A stretch of DNA of 10,755 bases from assembly GCA_036675955.1 (NCBI GenBank), contig JAKFDW010000190.1:1-10755 (forward strand), read 5' to 3'. Shown here one piece after another: positions 1 through 7,093 of this stretch. The translations under genes were made by a program, and so were the position numbers. The DNA comes from Pollutimonas sp036675955. GTDB lineage: Bacteria > Pseudomonadota > Gammaproteobacteria > Burkholderiales > Burkholderiaceae_B. The notes beneath the pieces were generated by a model. The model was not told the origin of the DNA. It did no database searches and saw nothing but the letters and a program-made list of their open reading frames with translations. How positions within the stretch are numbered: position 1 is the stretch's first letter; the number at the start of each line of letters is the position of its first letter.

Positions 1-167
1 TAGCCGACCATTGCCGTGGAGTCGCCTATCAATATCATGTCCAGCGCGTCGTCGAGCAGACGCGCGAAAGGCGCAATATAGGCGGTAAGCGCCGCAATCT
101 TCTTATGGCCTTTATACGCCATCAGCTGCGGCACGCTAATACGCTTTACCTGACTATGCACACTCAT
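1..167 (-). CDS. panB: 3-methyl-2-oxobutanoate hydroxymethyltransferase, N-terminal part (cut by window edge)
   Basis: Partial gene; only the first 55 codons are in the window. Translating the minus strand from the ATG at 165-167 gives a start MSVHSQVKRISVPQLMAYKG, then a K-I-x-x-L-T-A-Y segment (about residues 23-30), a stretch ILIGDS (45-50) and T-A-M-V-G. This order, with LTAY followed by (L/I)(V/I)GDS, is typical of PanB, which transfers a hydroxymethyl group from methylene-tetrahydrofolate to 2-oxoisovalerate to make ketopantoate for pantothenate and CoA. The Asp of GDS is a Mg ligand in the family. A GGAG ribosome site (complement of 173-176) lies 5 bases before the ATG. After GDS most relatives have L-G-M, whereas this protein has T-A-M, so it may be a divergent paralog. 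The neighbour expected in a pan operon (panC) is not visible. Identification rests on a short N-terminus. Confidence 0.72.
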   Translation of the reverse strand, partial: MSVHSQVKRISVPQLMAYKGHKKIAALTAYIAPFARLLDDALDMILIGDSTAMVG

Positions 168-236
168 TTTCACTCCGTAAAATCCGAGGATCAAAAGCGA
201 TGGGAATCCGGAAGACTCCCCTCAAGACAACGACCG

Positions 237-242
237 TATAAT
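237..242 (+). promoter_or_regulatory. Possible -10 element for the aldo/keto reductase gene
   Basis: A perfect TATAAT lies 80 bases before the aldo/keto reductase start, in the divergent gap with the panB-like gene. No good TTGACA-like -35 is found 16-18 bases upstream, where the sequence reads near GACTCC, so the promoter call is weak. It would give a leader of roughly 70 bases. Confidence 0.3.
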
Positions 243-322
243 CGATCAGAATCAACTAAAGAACAAATCCCTGGCGTCGCGGCAGCTGCGTCATGCTTCA
301 TATGCAACCATGGAGAAGAAAC

Positions 323-1165
323 ATGTCCACCAGCCAGAACACCGTATCGTTCCATGATGGCCGCAGCGCCCCTCAAGTGGGAATGGGCGTATGGCAAGTC
401 GAGAACGATATGGCCAGCTCCATCGTGAAAACAGCCATCGACATCGGCTATCGCTCCATCGATACAGCGGCCATTTATGGCAATGAAGCAGGCGTAGGCC
501 GCGGTATTGCCGAATCGTCGGTCAAGCGCGAAGACCTCTTTATTGCCACCAAATTATGGAACGACCGCCATGGTCACGATAGCACCAAAGAGGCCTTCGA
601 TGAGAGCCTTGAAAAGTTGGGGCTCGATTATGTCGATCTCTACCTGATCCATTGGCCGGTGCCCAAGGTCGGCATGTTCGTCGAGGCATGGGAATGCATG
701 ATTCAGTTGCGCGATGAAGGGCGCGCCAAGTCCATAGGCGTCTGCAACTTTAATATCAACCACCTTGAACAACTATTGGACGAAACCGGCGTATTGCCCG
801 TCGTGAATCAAATCGAACTGCATCCGCAATTCCAGCAGGCCGAGCTACGCGACTTCCATGCCGAACACGACATCATCACCGAAGCATGGAGCCCCCTGGG
901 CCGCGGCCGGCTATGGGAAGAACCCACCCTGAACCGCATTGCGCGCAAGCATCAGCGTTCTGTGGCGCAGGTAATGCTGCGCTGGCATACGCAACTCGGG
1001 AACATGGTCATTCCCAAGTCCGTGACGCCCGACCGCCTCAAAGAAAACTGGCATATATTCGATTTCATCCTCGACGACGACGACATGGCAGCGATTTCAG
1101 CGCTAGACAGGCCGGACGGCCGCGATGGCCCCGACCCCGAGCTCTTCCGGGTATTGAAAACCTGA
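323..1165 (+). CDS. Aldo/keto reductase (2,5-diketo-gluconate reductase-like)
   Basis: A 280-residue NAD(P)H-dependent oxidoreductase of the aldo/keto reductase superfamily, a cytosolic TIM barrel that reduces aldehydes or ketones to alcohols. The catalytic tetrad is visible: Asp47 in YRSIDTA, Tyr52 in AIYGNE, Lys77 in ATKLW and His110 in YLIHWP. The family signature SIGVCNF follows, and the cofactor motif IPKS is near the C-terminus. Length and layout fit the bacterial DkgA/DkgB and YtbE-like group, but the natural substrate cannot be read from sequence. The start at 323 is chosen because GGAG (312-315) sits 7 bases upstream and the family begins close to this point; the in-frame ATG at 293 would add ten residues and is less likely. 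It is transcribed away from the panB-like gene and ends at a strong hairpin. Confidence 0.9.
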   Translation: MSTSQNTVSFHDGRSAPQVGMGVWQVENDMASSIVKTAIDIGYRSIDTAAIYGNEAGVGRGIAESSVKREDLFIATKLWNDRHGHDSTKEAFDESLEKLGLDYVDLYLIHWPVPKVGMFVEAWECMIQLRDEGRAKSIGVCNFNINHLEQLLDETGVLPVVNQIELHPQFQQAELRDFHAEHDIITEAWSPLGRGRLWEEPTLNRIARKHQRSVAQVMLRWHTQLGNMVIPKSVTPDRLKENWHIFDFILDDDDMAAISALDRPDGRDGPDPELFRVLKT

Positions 1166-1178
1166 TCCACGCTTGAAA

Positions 1179-1228
1179 GGTGCCCGCACAGGCCGGCAAG
1201 GCTGTATATGTGCCGGCCAGCGGGCACC
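1179..1228. terminator. Strong GC-rich hairpin between convergent genes, probable bidirectional terminator
   Basis: An inverted repeat: GGTGCCCGC (1179-1187) pairs with GCGGGCACC (1220-1228), and GGCCGGC (1191-1197) pairs with GCCGGCC (1212-1218). That makes 16 base pairs with a small ACA/A internal bulge and a 14-base loop. It starts 14 bases after the aldo/keto reductase stop and 34 bases beyond the slyX stop, where transcription from both sides should end. There is no long T run: on the minus strand it is followed by TTT, on the plus strand by ACGCC. Intrinsic termination is therefore more plausible for slyX than for the reductase. Confidence 0.55.
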
Positions 1229-1261
1229 ACGCCGATTGCCAACGCCGGTCAGGCCGATGCT

Positions 1262-1480
1262 TCAGTAATGCGGCGGTTTTTCCTGTGTGTATGTGCCGGC
1301 GCCGGGTTCACCGCCATCTCCGCCGGTCTCGCCCAGGCGCTTCACCAATGCCGTGCAAAGCAGGCGCAGCTCGTCGATCTGCTTCTGCTGCTGGTAGACC
1401 ATGTGACTGAGCTCCTGCGTCAGGTCGTCCTGGCTGGTCAGTTTGATTTCGATTTCAATGAGGCGATCTTCGATACTCAT
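1262..1480 (-). CDS. slyX: SlyX family coiled-coil protein
   Basis: A 72-residue acidic protein matching the SlyX family. It has an N-terminal heptad-like helix (residues 1-50, with ELSHMVYQQQKQIDELRLL) and the conserved C-terminal ending PPHY that also closes the E. coli protein of the same length. SlyX is a small cytosolic coiled-coil protein of unknown function, often found near slyD in enterobacteria; no slyD is seen here. A Gly-rich linker (GETGGDGGEPGAG) precedes the tail. The ribosome site is weak (purine-rich GAGAGCGAAAGC before the ATG). The gene is divergent from the DinB-fold gene, with 62 bases between the starts. Confidence 0.85.
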   Translation of the reverse strand: MSIEDRLIEIEIKLTSQDDLTQELSHMVYQQQKQIDELRLLCTALVKRLGETGGDGGEPGAGTYTQEKPPHY

Positions 1481-1542
1481 GCTTTCGCTCTCGCTGCCGC
1501 GTGGAAACCGCCATTCTAACGACTAAACTGAAAAGGCCTTCA

Positions 1543-2061
1543 ATGAACACTGAAACGGCACTTGTCTCGCACCTGCGAATGCTTGCGGAATACCATTATT
1601 GGGCGAATATGCTGCTTTCGGAGCACGTCGCGGCCATCCCGGACGAGCATTACTTCGCTCCAGCCGGACTTTTTTTCAAGTCGATTCACGGAACACTCAA
1701 CCATATACTGCTTGCGGATCGGGCGTGGTACGGGAGGCTTGCGGGTAAACCGGAACGCTTTGCACGGCTAGACCTGGAGCTGGAATGCGATCGTACGATG
1801 CTTGTAAAGGCGCTGGCCGAGCGGCGCGGCCTCTGGCTTGCGTTGATCGCGAGTACTTCGGGCGACATCATGGCCGGCGACCTGCACTACACCACTACCG
1901 CCGGATCCCCGGCCACGCGCCCTTGGCTGGGGGCCCTGGCTCATGTCTTCAACCACGCCACTCACCATCGCGGTCAAATCACCGCGGCGCTCACACGCTA
2001 CGGCTATGACTGTCCGGAACTGGACTTGATCTATTTCCTGGCCAGGCCCAGTCCGGTGTAA
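1543..2061 (+). CDS. DinB-fold metal-dependent protein
   Basis: A 172-residue protein of the DinB/YfiT-like four-helix family (COG2318 type). The metal-binding His triad can be read: His54 in the segment LNHILLADRAW, then His138 and His142 in FNHATHHRGQ. These proteins bind a divalent metal in a helix bundle. Some act as thiol-dependent transferases, but most, probably including this one, have no known reaction. It should not be confused with DNA polymerase IV, which is also called DinB. The start at 1543 is preceded by AAAAGG (1531-1536) with 6-base spacing; an in-frame GTG at 1501 is less likely. It converges with acnA, with only 18 bases between the two stops and no obvious terminator. Confidence 0.85.
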   Translation: MNTETALVSHLRMLAEYHYWANMLLSEHVAAIPDEHYFAPAGLFFKSIHGTLNHILLADRAWYGRLAGKPERFARLDLELECDRTMLVKALAERRGLWLALIASTSGDIMAGDLHYTTTAGSPATRPWLGALAHVFNHATHHRGQITAALTRYGYDCPELDLIYFLARPSPV

Positions 2062-2079
2062 TCGGTCGCGCAAGCGGCT

Positions 2080-4896
2080 TTATTTGTCCAGCAAGTTGCG
2101 AAGCACGTACTGCATGATGCCGCCATGGCGGTAATACGCGGCCTCGCTCGGCGTGTCGATGCGCACCATGGCGTCGAATTCGACATTGCCGGCCCTGACT
2201 TTTACGGTAGTCGGTATGCGGCCTTCGTTCATGACGGTAATGCCGGAGATATCGAAGACCTCTTCGCCGGTCAGGCCCAGCGTTTGCGCATTCTGGCCGT
2301 GGACGTACTGCAGCGGCAGGACACCCATGCCCAGCAGGTTGGACCGGTGAATGCGCTCGTATGATTCGGCGATGACTGCGCGCACGCCAAGCAGGACCGT
2401 ACCTTTGGCCGCCCAGTCACGGGATGATCCCGAACCATATTCCTTGCCAGCCAGAATAACCAGGGGCGTGGCCGCCGCCAGGTAGGCGCTGGACGCTTCG
2501 AAAATGGTTACCACAGGGCCGCCCGCTTGCGTGAAGTCGCGGGTATAGCCTCCTTCGGTGCCCGGCGCCAATTGGTTGCGCAGCCTGACATTGGCAAAGG
2601 TGCCGCGTATCATCACCTCGTGGTTGCCGCGGCGCGATCCGTACGAGTTGAAATCGGCCGGCATCACGCCATGATCGGTCAAATACTTGGCTGCCGGCGA
2701 ATTGCGGGCAATAGAGCCTGCCGGGCTGATATGGTCTGTCGTGACCGAATCGCCGAGCTTGGCCAGCACGCGCGCGCCGGCAATGTCCGATACCGAGTCG
2801 GGATCGCGAGGCATGTCCTGGAAATAGGGAGGCTTGCGAACGTAGGTAGACGTTGCGTCCCAGTCAAAAATATCGCCCTTGGGCGTCGGAAGTTCGCGCC
2901 AGCGCTCGTCCCCGGCGAAGACGTCGGCATAGCCGCTTTTGAACATATCGGACACGATCGAGGACTCGACGACCGCCGCCACGTCGGCCGCCGACGGCCA
3001 GATATCTTTGAGGTAGACGTTTTCGCCTTCCTGATCGGTACCGATAGGATCGTTGAAAAGGTCGATGTCCATGGTACCTGCCAAGGCATATGCCACGACC
3101 AGCGGCGGAGACATCAGGTAATTCATCTTTACTTCGGCATGGATGCGGCCTTCGAAGTTACGGTTTCCCGAGAGCACCGACACGACGGACAGATCGTGCT
3201 CGGTCACCGCTTTGCTGACTTCCGGAATCAGGGGGCCTGAATTGCCGATGCAAGTGGTACAGCCATAGCCCACCAGATTGAACCCAAGCGCTTCCAGGTA
3301 TGGCGTCAGCCCGGCACGATCGTAGTAGTCGGTGACGACCCGGGATCCGGGCGCCAGACTGGTCTTGACCCAGGGCCGGCGGCTGAGCCCCTTATTTACG
3401 GCGTTCTTGGCCAACAGGGCGGCCGCAAGCATGACCGTCGGATTCGAAGTATTGGTGCATGAAGTGATGGCCGCAATGACGACCGAACCGTGATCGACCT
3501 GGCCGTGGGAACCGTCGGGGAGTGTGATGGAAATGGCGTCGCGCGCCCGCAGACCGCTGATCGGCGCTTCGTCCACGTGGTCGGTCGGCTTGGGCGACTG
3601 AGTGTCGGAGTCGCTGCGTGACGGGGTGTCGGATGCGGGAAAGGACTCTGCAACTTCTTTATCGTATCCCTGGGGCTTTTGTTTGGGCTCGCCCACAAAG
3701 GCGGCCAGCGCTCCCCGGAAAGCCTGCTTGGCATCCGACAGCGATATGCGGTCCTGGGGCCGCTTGGGGCCGGCTATGGACGGCACTACGGTGGAGAGAT
3801 CGAGTTCGAGGCGTTCGGAATAGCGTGGCTCCGCCGCCGGGTCATGCCAAAGGCCCTGCTCTTTGGCGTAAGCCTGAACAAGCGCCACCTGCTCCGACGA
3901 ACGTCCTGTAAGCTCCAGGTAGCGCAAGGTCACGTCGTCGATTGGAAAAATGGCAATGGTCGAACCGTATTCCGGGCTCATATTGCCTATGGTGGCGCGG
4001 TTCGCCAAAGGCACCGCGGCCACGCCCGGGCCGTAGAATTCAACGAACTTGCCCACCACCCCATGCTCGCGCAAACGCTCGGTAATGGTCAGGACCAGGT
4101 CGGTGGCCGTGGACCCTTCCGGCAAAGAGCCAGTAAGCTTGAACCCCACGACCCGGGGTATCAACATGGAAATAGGCTGTCCCAGCATGGCGGCTTCGGC
4201 CTCGATTCCGCCCACACCCCAAGCCACGACGCCCAGGCCATTGACCATGGGCGTATGCGAGTCGGTTCCCACGCAGGTATCAGGATAGGCGGTAGCCACG
4301 CCGTCATTCTCCTGCGTGAAGACTACGCGCGAAAGATGTTCCAGATTGACCTGGTGGACGATACCGGTTCCGGGCGGCACCACCTTGAAATCATGGAAAG
4401 CGCTCTGCCCCCATCGCAGGAACTGATAGCGCTCCAGATTGCGTCCATATTCGATATCCACATTCTGTTCGAATGCTGTCTTCGAGCCGAAGGCATCCAC
4501 AATGACCGAGTGATCGATAACGAGTTCGACCGGCGCCAAAGGATTGATGCGGCTGGCATCGCCTCCCAGGGCACGCATCGCTTCACGCATCGCGGCCAGG
4601 TCGACAACGGCCGGCACGCCGGTGAAGTCTTGCAAGACCACGCGCGCAGGCGTGAATGCAATTTCTCGACTGGGTTCCGCGTTGGCATCCCAGCCGGCCA
4701 ATGCCCTGATATCCTCGCCAGTAATGTCGCCGCCATCTTCAGTGCGCAACAGATTCTCCAGCAGGATTTTGAGACTGTACGGCAGGCTAGCCACATCCAG
4801 TCCAGGGCCTGTAATGGCATTGAGCCGATAAATTTCGTAGGGCTTGCCGTTTACGTCAAGCGTGCCGCGAGACCCGAAACTATTCACACTAGCCAT
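2080..4896 (-). CDS. acnA: Aconitate hydratase A (AcnA/IRP1 type)
   Basis: A 938-residue aconitase interconverting citrate and isocitrate through cis-aconitate in the TCA and glyoxylate cycles. The three [4Fe-4S] ligands are Cys480 (in ITSCTNTSNP) and Cys546 and Cys549 (in GYGCTTCIGNSG). Other family motifs are GTDSHTPMVNGLG (210-222), YGSRRGNHEVM (752-762) and the active-site loop YGSGSSRDWAAKG (820-832). Order and length mark it as monomeric AcnA rather than AcnB. The spacing between the cysteines (66 and 3) equals that of E. coli AcnA as I recall it (435/501/504), but all are shifted by 45 because of a hydrophilic Ser/Pro/Asp-rich linker at about 401-447. The ATG at 4894-4896 is chosen because AGGAGA precedes it at good spacing and the family begins MxSxNSFGSR; the reading frame stays open to 5094, but that extension has no family resemblance. 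AcnA proteins can act as iron-sensing RNA binders once the cluster is lost. Confidence 0.97.
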   Translation of the reverse strand: MASVNSFGSRGTLDVNGKPYEIYRLNAITGPGLDVASLPYSLKILLENLLRTEDGGDITGEDIRALAGWDANAEPSREIAFTPARVVLQDFTGVPAVVDLAAMREAMRALGGDASRINPLAPVELVIDHSVIVDAFGSKTAFEQNVDIEYGRNLERYQFLRWGQSAFHDFKVVPPGTGIVHQVNLEHLSRVVFTQENDGVATAYPDTCVGTDSHTPMVNGLGVVAWGVGGIEAEAAMLGQPISMLIPRVVGFKLTGSLPEGSTATDLVLTITERLREHGVVGKFVEFYGPGVAAVPLANRATIGNMSPEYGSTIAIFPIDDVTLRYLELTGRSSEQVALVQAYAKEQGLWHDPAAEPRYSERLELDLSTVVPSIAGPKRPQDRISLSDAKQAFRGALAAFVGEPKQKPQGYDKEVAESFPASDTPSRSDSDTQSPKPTDHVDEAPISGLRARDAISITLPDGSHGQVDHGSVVIAAITSCTNTSNPTVMLAAALLAKNAVNKGLSRRPWVKTSLAPGSRVVTDYYDRAGLTPYLEALGFNLVGYGCTTCIGNSGPLIPEVSKAVTEHDLSVVSVLSGNRNFEGRIHAEVKMNYLMSPPLVVAYALAGTMDIDLFNDPIGTDQEGENVYLKDIWPSAADVAAVVESSIVSDMFKSGYADVFAGDERWRELPTPKGDIFDWDATSTYVRKPPYFQDMPRDPDSVSDIAGARVLAKLGDSVTTDHISPAGSIARNSPAAKYLTDHGVMPADFNSYGSRRGNHEVMIRGTFANVRLRNQLAPGTEGGYTRDFTQAGGPVVTIFEASSAYLAAATPLVILAGKEYGSGSSRDWAAKGTVLLGVRAVIAESYERIHRSNLLGMGVLPLQYVHGQNAQTLGLTGEEVFDISGITVMNEGRIPTTVKVRAGNVEFDAMVRIDTPSEAAYYRHGGIMQYVLRNLLDK

Positions 4897-5122
4897 GATG
4901 AATCTCCTGTAGATTAGTTGTCTGCCCGGTACAGGGGTAGGATCAGCATTCACCTTATCATGAGGAATGCCCAAGACCAAAGTATCGGATGCGCAAGTTG
5001 CACGAATCCTGCAATTGCCCACACCGCCCGTCCGGCCAATCAGCAAGCAGGCGGCCATGGTCGTTATATTGAGGAAAGAAGCTGCTCCATACAACAGCAG
5101 CGCTTTTATCTACGGAGCCCCC

Positions 5123-5725
5123 ATGAGCCATCCTCATTTCTTCCAGACCGCCATCCGACTCACCATGTACGATCCACTCGCCGAATTACTGGGCGCGGCC
5201 GACAAGGGCTTGGTCGAGTACTCCTACACCGTTGTCGTCAAACTGGCCGGACACTCGTGCCCCACGGTAGCCGGCGCCTACCTGATGACCATCAAGGCAC
5301 TGAAGCATCTATATGCCGACGGTCATCCTGAACGCGGCGGCATAAAGGTCGAATTCCGCGACGACCAGCTGCACCATGTCACCGGAGTCATCGCCAATGT
5401 TGTGGGCTTCATCACCGGAGCAACCACCGACAGCGGGTTCAAGGGCCTGGGCGGCAAATACGACCGCCGCAATCTCATGTCGTTCAATGCACCTATCGGT
5501 GGCGAGATCCAGTTTCAACGACTCGATACCGGCGCCAAGGTAGCCGTGAATTTCAATGCAAGCGTAGTGCCCGTCAGTCCGGCCCTGATGCCCATGCTGC
5601 AAAAAATCCTCTCCGGAGCCGCTTCCACCGAGGAAAGCAGCCGCTTTGCCGGCGAATGGCAGGAGCGGGTAAGAAAGATCCTGGCAAATGCCGACCATCC
5701 CGACTTAATCACTTATGCCAGGTAA
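5123..5725 (+). CDS. FmdE-like protein of unknown function
   Basis: A 200-residue soluble protein with no signal peptide. Residues 38-60 contain GHSCPTVAGAYLM, resembling the GHxCPG-x-x-x-G motif that opens the FmdE domain (named for the formylmethanofuran dehydrogenase operon, found in many organisms without that enzyme). A Gly-rich segment (VVGFITGATTDSGFKGLGG, 93-111) corresponds to the second conserved part of such domains. His44 and Cys46 are the likely metal-binding pair, and Cys46 is the only cysteine. The usual C-terminal zinc-ribbon extension of archaeal FmdE is absent. The start at 5123 has GGAG (5114-5117) 5 bases upstream; the frame is open to 4967, but the extra residues look non-coding. 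It is divergent from acnA across a 226-base gap and is followed by fdxA after 53 bases. The family assignment is from memory of motifs; the reaction is unknown. Confidence 0.6.
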   Translation: MSHPHFFQTAIRLTMYDPLAELLGAADKGLVEYSYTVVVKLAGHSCPTVAGAYLMTIKALKHLYADGHPERGGIKVEFRDDQLHHVTGVIANVVGFITGATTDSGFKGLGGKYDRRNLMSFNAPIGGEIQFQRLDTGAKVAVNFNASVVPVSPALMPMLQKILSGAASTEESSRFAGEWQERVRKILANADHPDLITYAR

Positions 5726-5778
5726 ACGCATGCCGGACTGAAAATGTTAGCCTAGGGTATCTACCTACAGGAAATAAG

Positions 5779-6117
5779 ATGACGTTCGTGGTTACCGAGG
5801 CATGCATACAGTGCAAATACACCGATTGTGTCAGCGTTTGCCCCATGGATTGCTTCATGGAAGGACCGAACTATCTGGTGATCAATCCCGATGAATGCAT
5901 CGACTGCTCAATATGCGTGCCGGAGTGCCCGGTGAACGCCATCGTCAGCGATCATGAAATCGCCGACGATCAGAAGCACTTCATCGAGATCAACCGCGAG
6001 CTATCCCGGCATCCCCGGTGGAAAAGAATTTCGCGCGTAGAGGCGCCAATGCCGGATCACGAAAAGTGGTCCAGCATAAAAGACAAATTGCAGTATTTAC
6101 AACGCGAAATTCCCTGA
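5779..6117 (+). CDS. fdxA: 7Fe ferredoxin (3Fe-4S/4Fe-4S), FdxA type
   Basis: A 112-residue ferredoxin closely matching the Azotobacter FdI/FdxA group. Cysteines fall at 9, 12, 17, 21, 25, 40, 43, 46 and 50, which is the FdI pattern shifted by one. By analogy Cys9, Cys17 and Cys50 hold the [3Fe-4S] cluster, and Cys21, Cys40, Cys43 and Cys46 hold the [4Fe-4S] cluster; Cys25 is the free cysteine beside it. The C-terminal half (residues 60-112, with HPRWKRIS) is the long loop typical of this group. It is a low-potential electron carrier in the cytosol whose partners cannot be read here. AGGA (5769-5772) precedes the ATG by 6 bases. It lies 53 bases after the FmdE-like gene and 26 bases before the yceI-like gene, so co-transcription is likely. 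The cluster-bearing neighbour across the divergent gap is acnA. Confidence 0.95.
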   Translation: MTFVVTEACIQCKYTDCVSVCPMDCFMEGPNYLVINPDECIDCSICVPECPVNAIVSDHEIADDQKHFIEINRELSRHPRWKRISRVEAPMPDHEKWSSIKDKLQYLQREIP

Positions 6118-6143
6118 GGCTTATCTTCTTGAGAAGGATCAAC

Positions 6144-6734
6144 ATGCACACACTTTCGTCGACGACCGCTTTTGCCGCCGCCATTACGATATCTGTCCTT
6201 ACCTCAGGCGCTGCCCATGCCGCGCCAATACGTTACGAGATTGAACCCACGCATACGTTCGTGAATATCGAAGTCAAGCACTTCGACACCTCCACCGTGC
6301 GCGCTCGCTTCGATAAGGTCGATGGCTTCGTGGAACTGGACCGCCCGGCGCAAGCAGGTAAGGCTGAAATCACCATCGATACACAATCCATCAGTTCCGG
6401 CACGCCCGACTTCGACCAACATCTGAAAAGCGCCGACTTCTTCAATGTATCTGCATTCCCCCAGGCCCGATTCATCGGCACCGGCTTCCGTTATACAGAC
6501 GACAAGCTGGAGTCCGTCAGCGGTGAACTGACCATGCTGGGTAAAACAGTTCCCGTGACCCTTACGGCGAGCAGCTTCAATTGCTACGATCAACCTGTCC
6601 TGAAGGTGCATGTTTGCGGCGGAGACTTTTCCACCGACATCACGCGTAGCAAATGGGGAATGGATTGGGGTATTGACATGGGAGTTCCAGATAAGGTGCG
6701 CTTGCTTATCCAAATCGAAGCCATTCAAAAGTAA
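6144..6734 (+). CDS. YceI family periplasmic lipid-binding-fold protein
   Basis: A 196-residue exported protein of the YceI family, a lipocalin-like beta barrel that in characterised members binds an isoprenoid (polyprenyl or quinone-like) chain. It opens with a hydrophobic signal (residues 8-22) and a likely cleavage site after AHA (24-26). The mature part starts YEIEPTHTFVNIEVKHF, the standard family opening, and has GTPDFDQHLKSADFF and SGELTMLGKTVPVTL. Cys147 and Cys158 are the pair found in many YceI proteins and could form a disulfide. With the ATG at 6144 (AAGGA 5 bases upstream) the signal has no Lys or Arg before its hydrophobic core. An in-frame TTG at 6129 would prepend L-R-R-I-N and restore a charged n-region, with GAGG (6116-6119) 9 bases before it. 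It follows fdxA by 26 bases, probably in the same transcript. Confidence 0.9.
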   Translation: MHTLSSTTAFAAAITISVLTSGAAHAAPIRYEIEPTHTFVNIEVKHFDTSTVRARFDKVDGFVELDRPAQAGKAEITIDTQSISSGTPDFDQHLKSADFFNVSAFPQARFIGTGFRYTDDKLESVSGELTMLGKTVPVTLTASSFNCYDQPVLKVHVCGGDFSTDITRSKWGMDWGIDMGVPDKVRLLIQIEAIQK

Positions 6735-6763
6735 GCGGGCATAGACCCATGCTATCAACAAGA

Positions 6764-6791
6764 TTTACACAATCAACTGTATCTATTTAAT
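6764..6791 (+). promoter_or_regulatory. Sigma-70-like promoter for the DUF2061 gene
   Basis: TTTACA (6764-6769, 5 of 6 to TTGACA), a 16-base spacer and TTTAAT (6786-6791, 5 of 6 to TATAAT). Transcription would begin near 6798, giving a leader of about 38 bases. The -10 hexamer lies inside the Fur box, which fits direct repression. Confidence 0.55.
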
Positions 6792-6807
6792 GATAGCCAT
6801 TATCATT
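6786..6807 (+). promoter_or_regulatory. Fur box (ferric uptake regulator operator)
   Basis: Bases 6786-6804 match the classical 19-bp Fur consensus GATAATGATAATCATTATC at 15 of 19 positions by my count. The core is a perfect inverted repeat: AATGATA (6789-6795), five bases, TATCATT (6801-6807). It overlaps the -10 of the promoter just listed and lies 28 bases before the DUF2061 start, where bound Fe-Fur would block RNA polymerase. The upstream gene yceI reads towards it and is not its target, so the DUF2061 gene is the only candidate. Confidence 0.7.
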
Positions 6808-6835
6808 TAGGAACAGACAGATTGTGGAGTCGTTC

Positions 6836-7093
6836 ATGTTGTTCCTTGCCCAGAAAACCAGTCAGGTCTTATTGCACATGTCGGTCGCCTTCGGCGTTAC
6901 CTATGCATTTACCGGATCGCTGGCCACAGGCGGGCTGGCTGCCGTGCTCGAGCCGGTATGCAATGTATTGCTGCTGCCGCTGCACGATCGTTTATGGAAC
7001 AAGATGCGTCTTCTGCCCTATGCCGCCGTAAGCCCCCGATTTCTCCGAAGCGCATTTGCGAACTCGTCGGGGCCCATGGGCCGGCCGAAATAG
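6836..7093 (+). CDS. DUF2061 small membrane protein
   Basis: An 85-residue predicted inner-membrane protein. Residues 6-58 fit the DUF2061 family pattern: a Lys-Thr near the start (AQKTSQVLLH), a first hydrophobic helix (about 11-26), the turn FTGSLATGG (25-33), a second helix with a conserved Glu (AAVLEPVCNVLLL, 35-47) and the closing motif LHDRLWNKMR (49-58). The function of the family is unknown. The ATG at 6836 is preferred because GGAG (6826-6829) is 6 bases upstream; an in-frame GTG at 6824 would add four residues (MESF). The family domain ends at about residue 58. Residues 61-85 are read antisense through the last 25 codons of the convergent GGDEF-EAL gene and look unrelated to the family. 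A Fur box overlaps its promoter, implying induction under iron limitation. TAG stops occur in tandem at 7091-7096. Confidence 0.75.
   Translation: MLFLAQKTSQVLLHMSVAFGVTYAFTGSLATGGLAAVLEPVCNVLLLPLHDRLWNKMRLLPYAAVSPRFLRSAFANSSGPMGRPK

Noticed and set aside
2527..3240. A 237-codon plus-strand open frame in the 3' half of acnA
   Set aside because: Shadow of acnA; composition is typical of antisense reading in GC-rich genes.
3679..4917. A 412-codon open frame on the plus strand inside the aconitase gene
   Set aside because: It is the antisense shadow of acnA, whose motifs are conserved along the whole region; the predicted protein is low-complexity and His/Arg/Gly-rich and resembles nothing.
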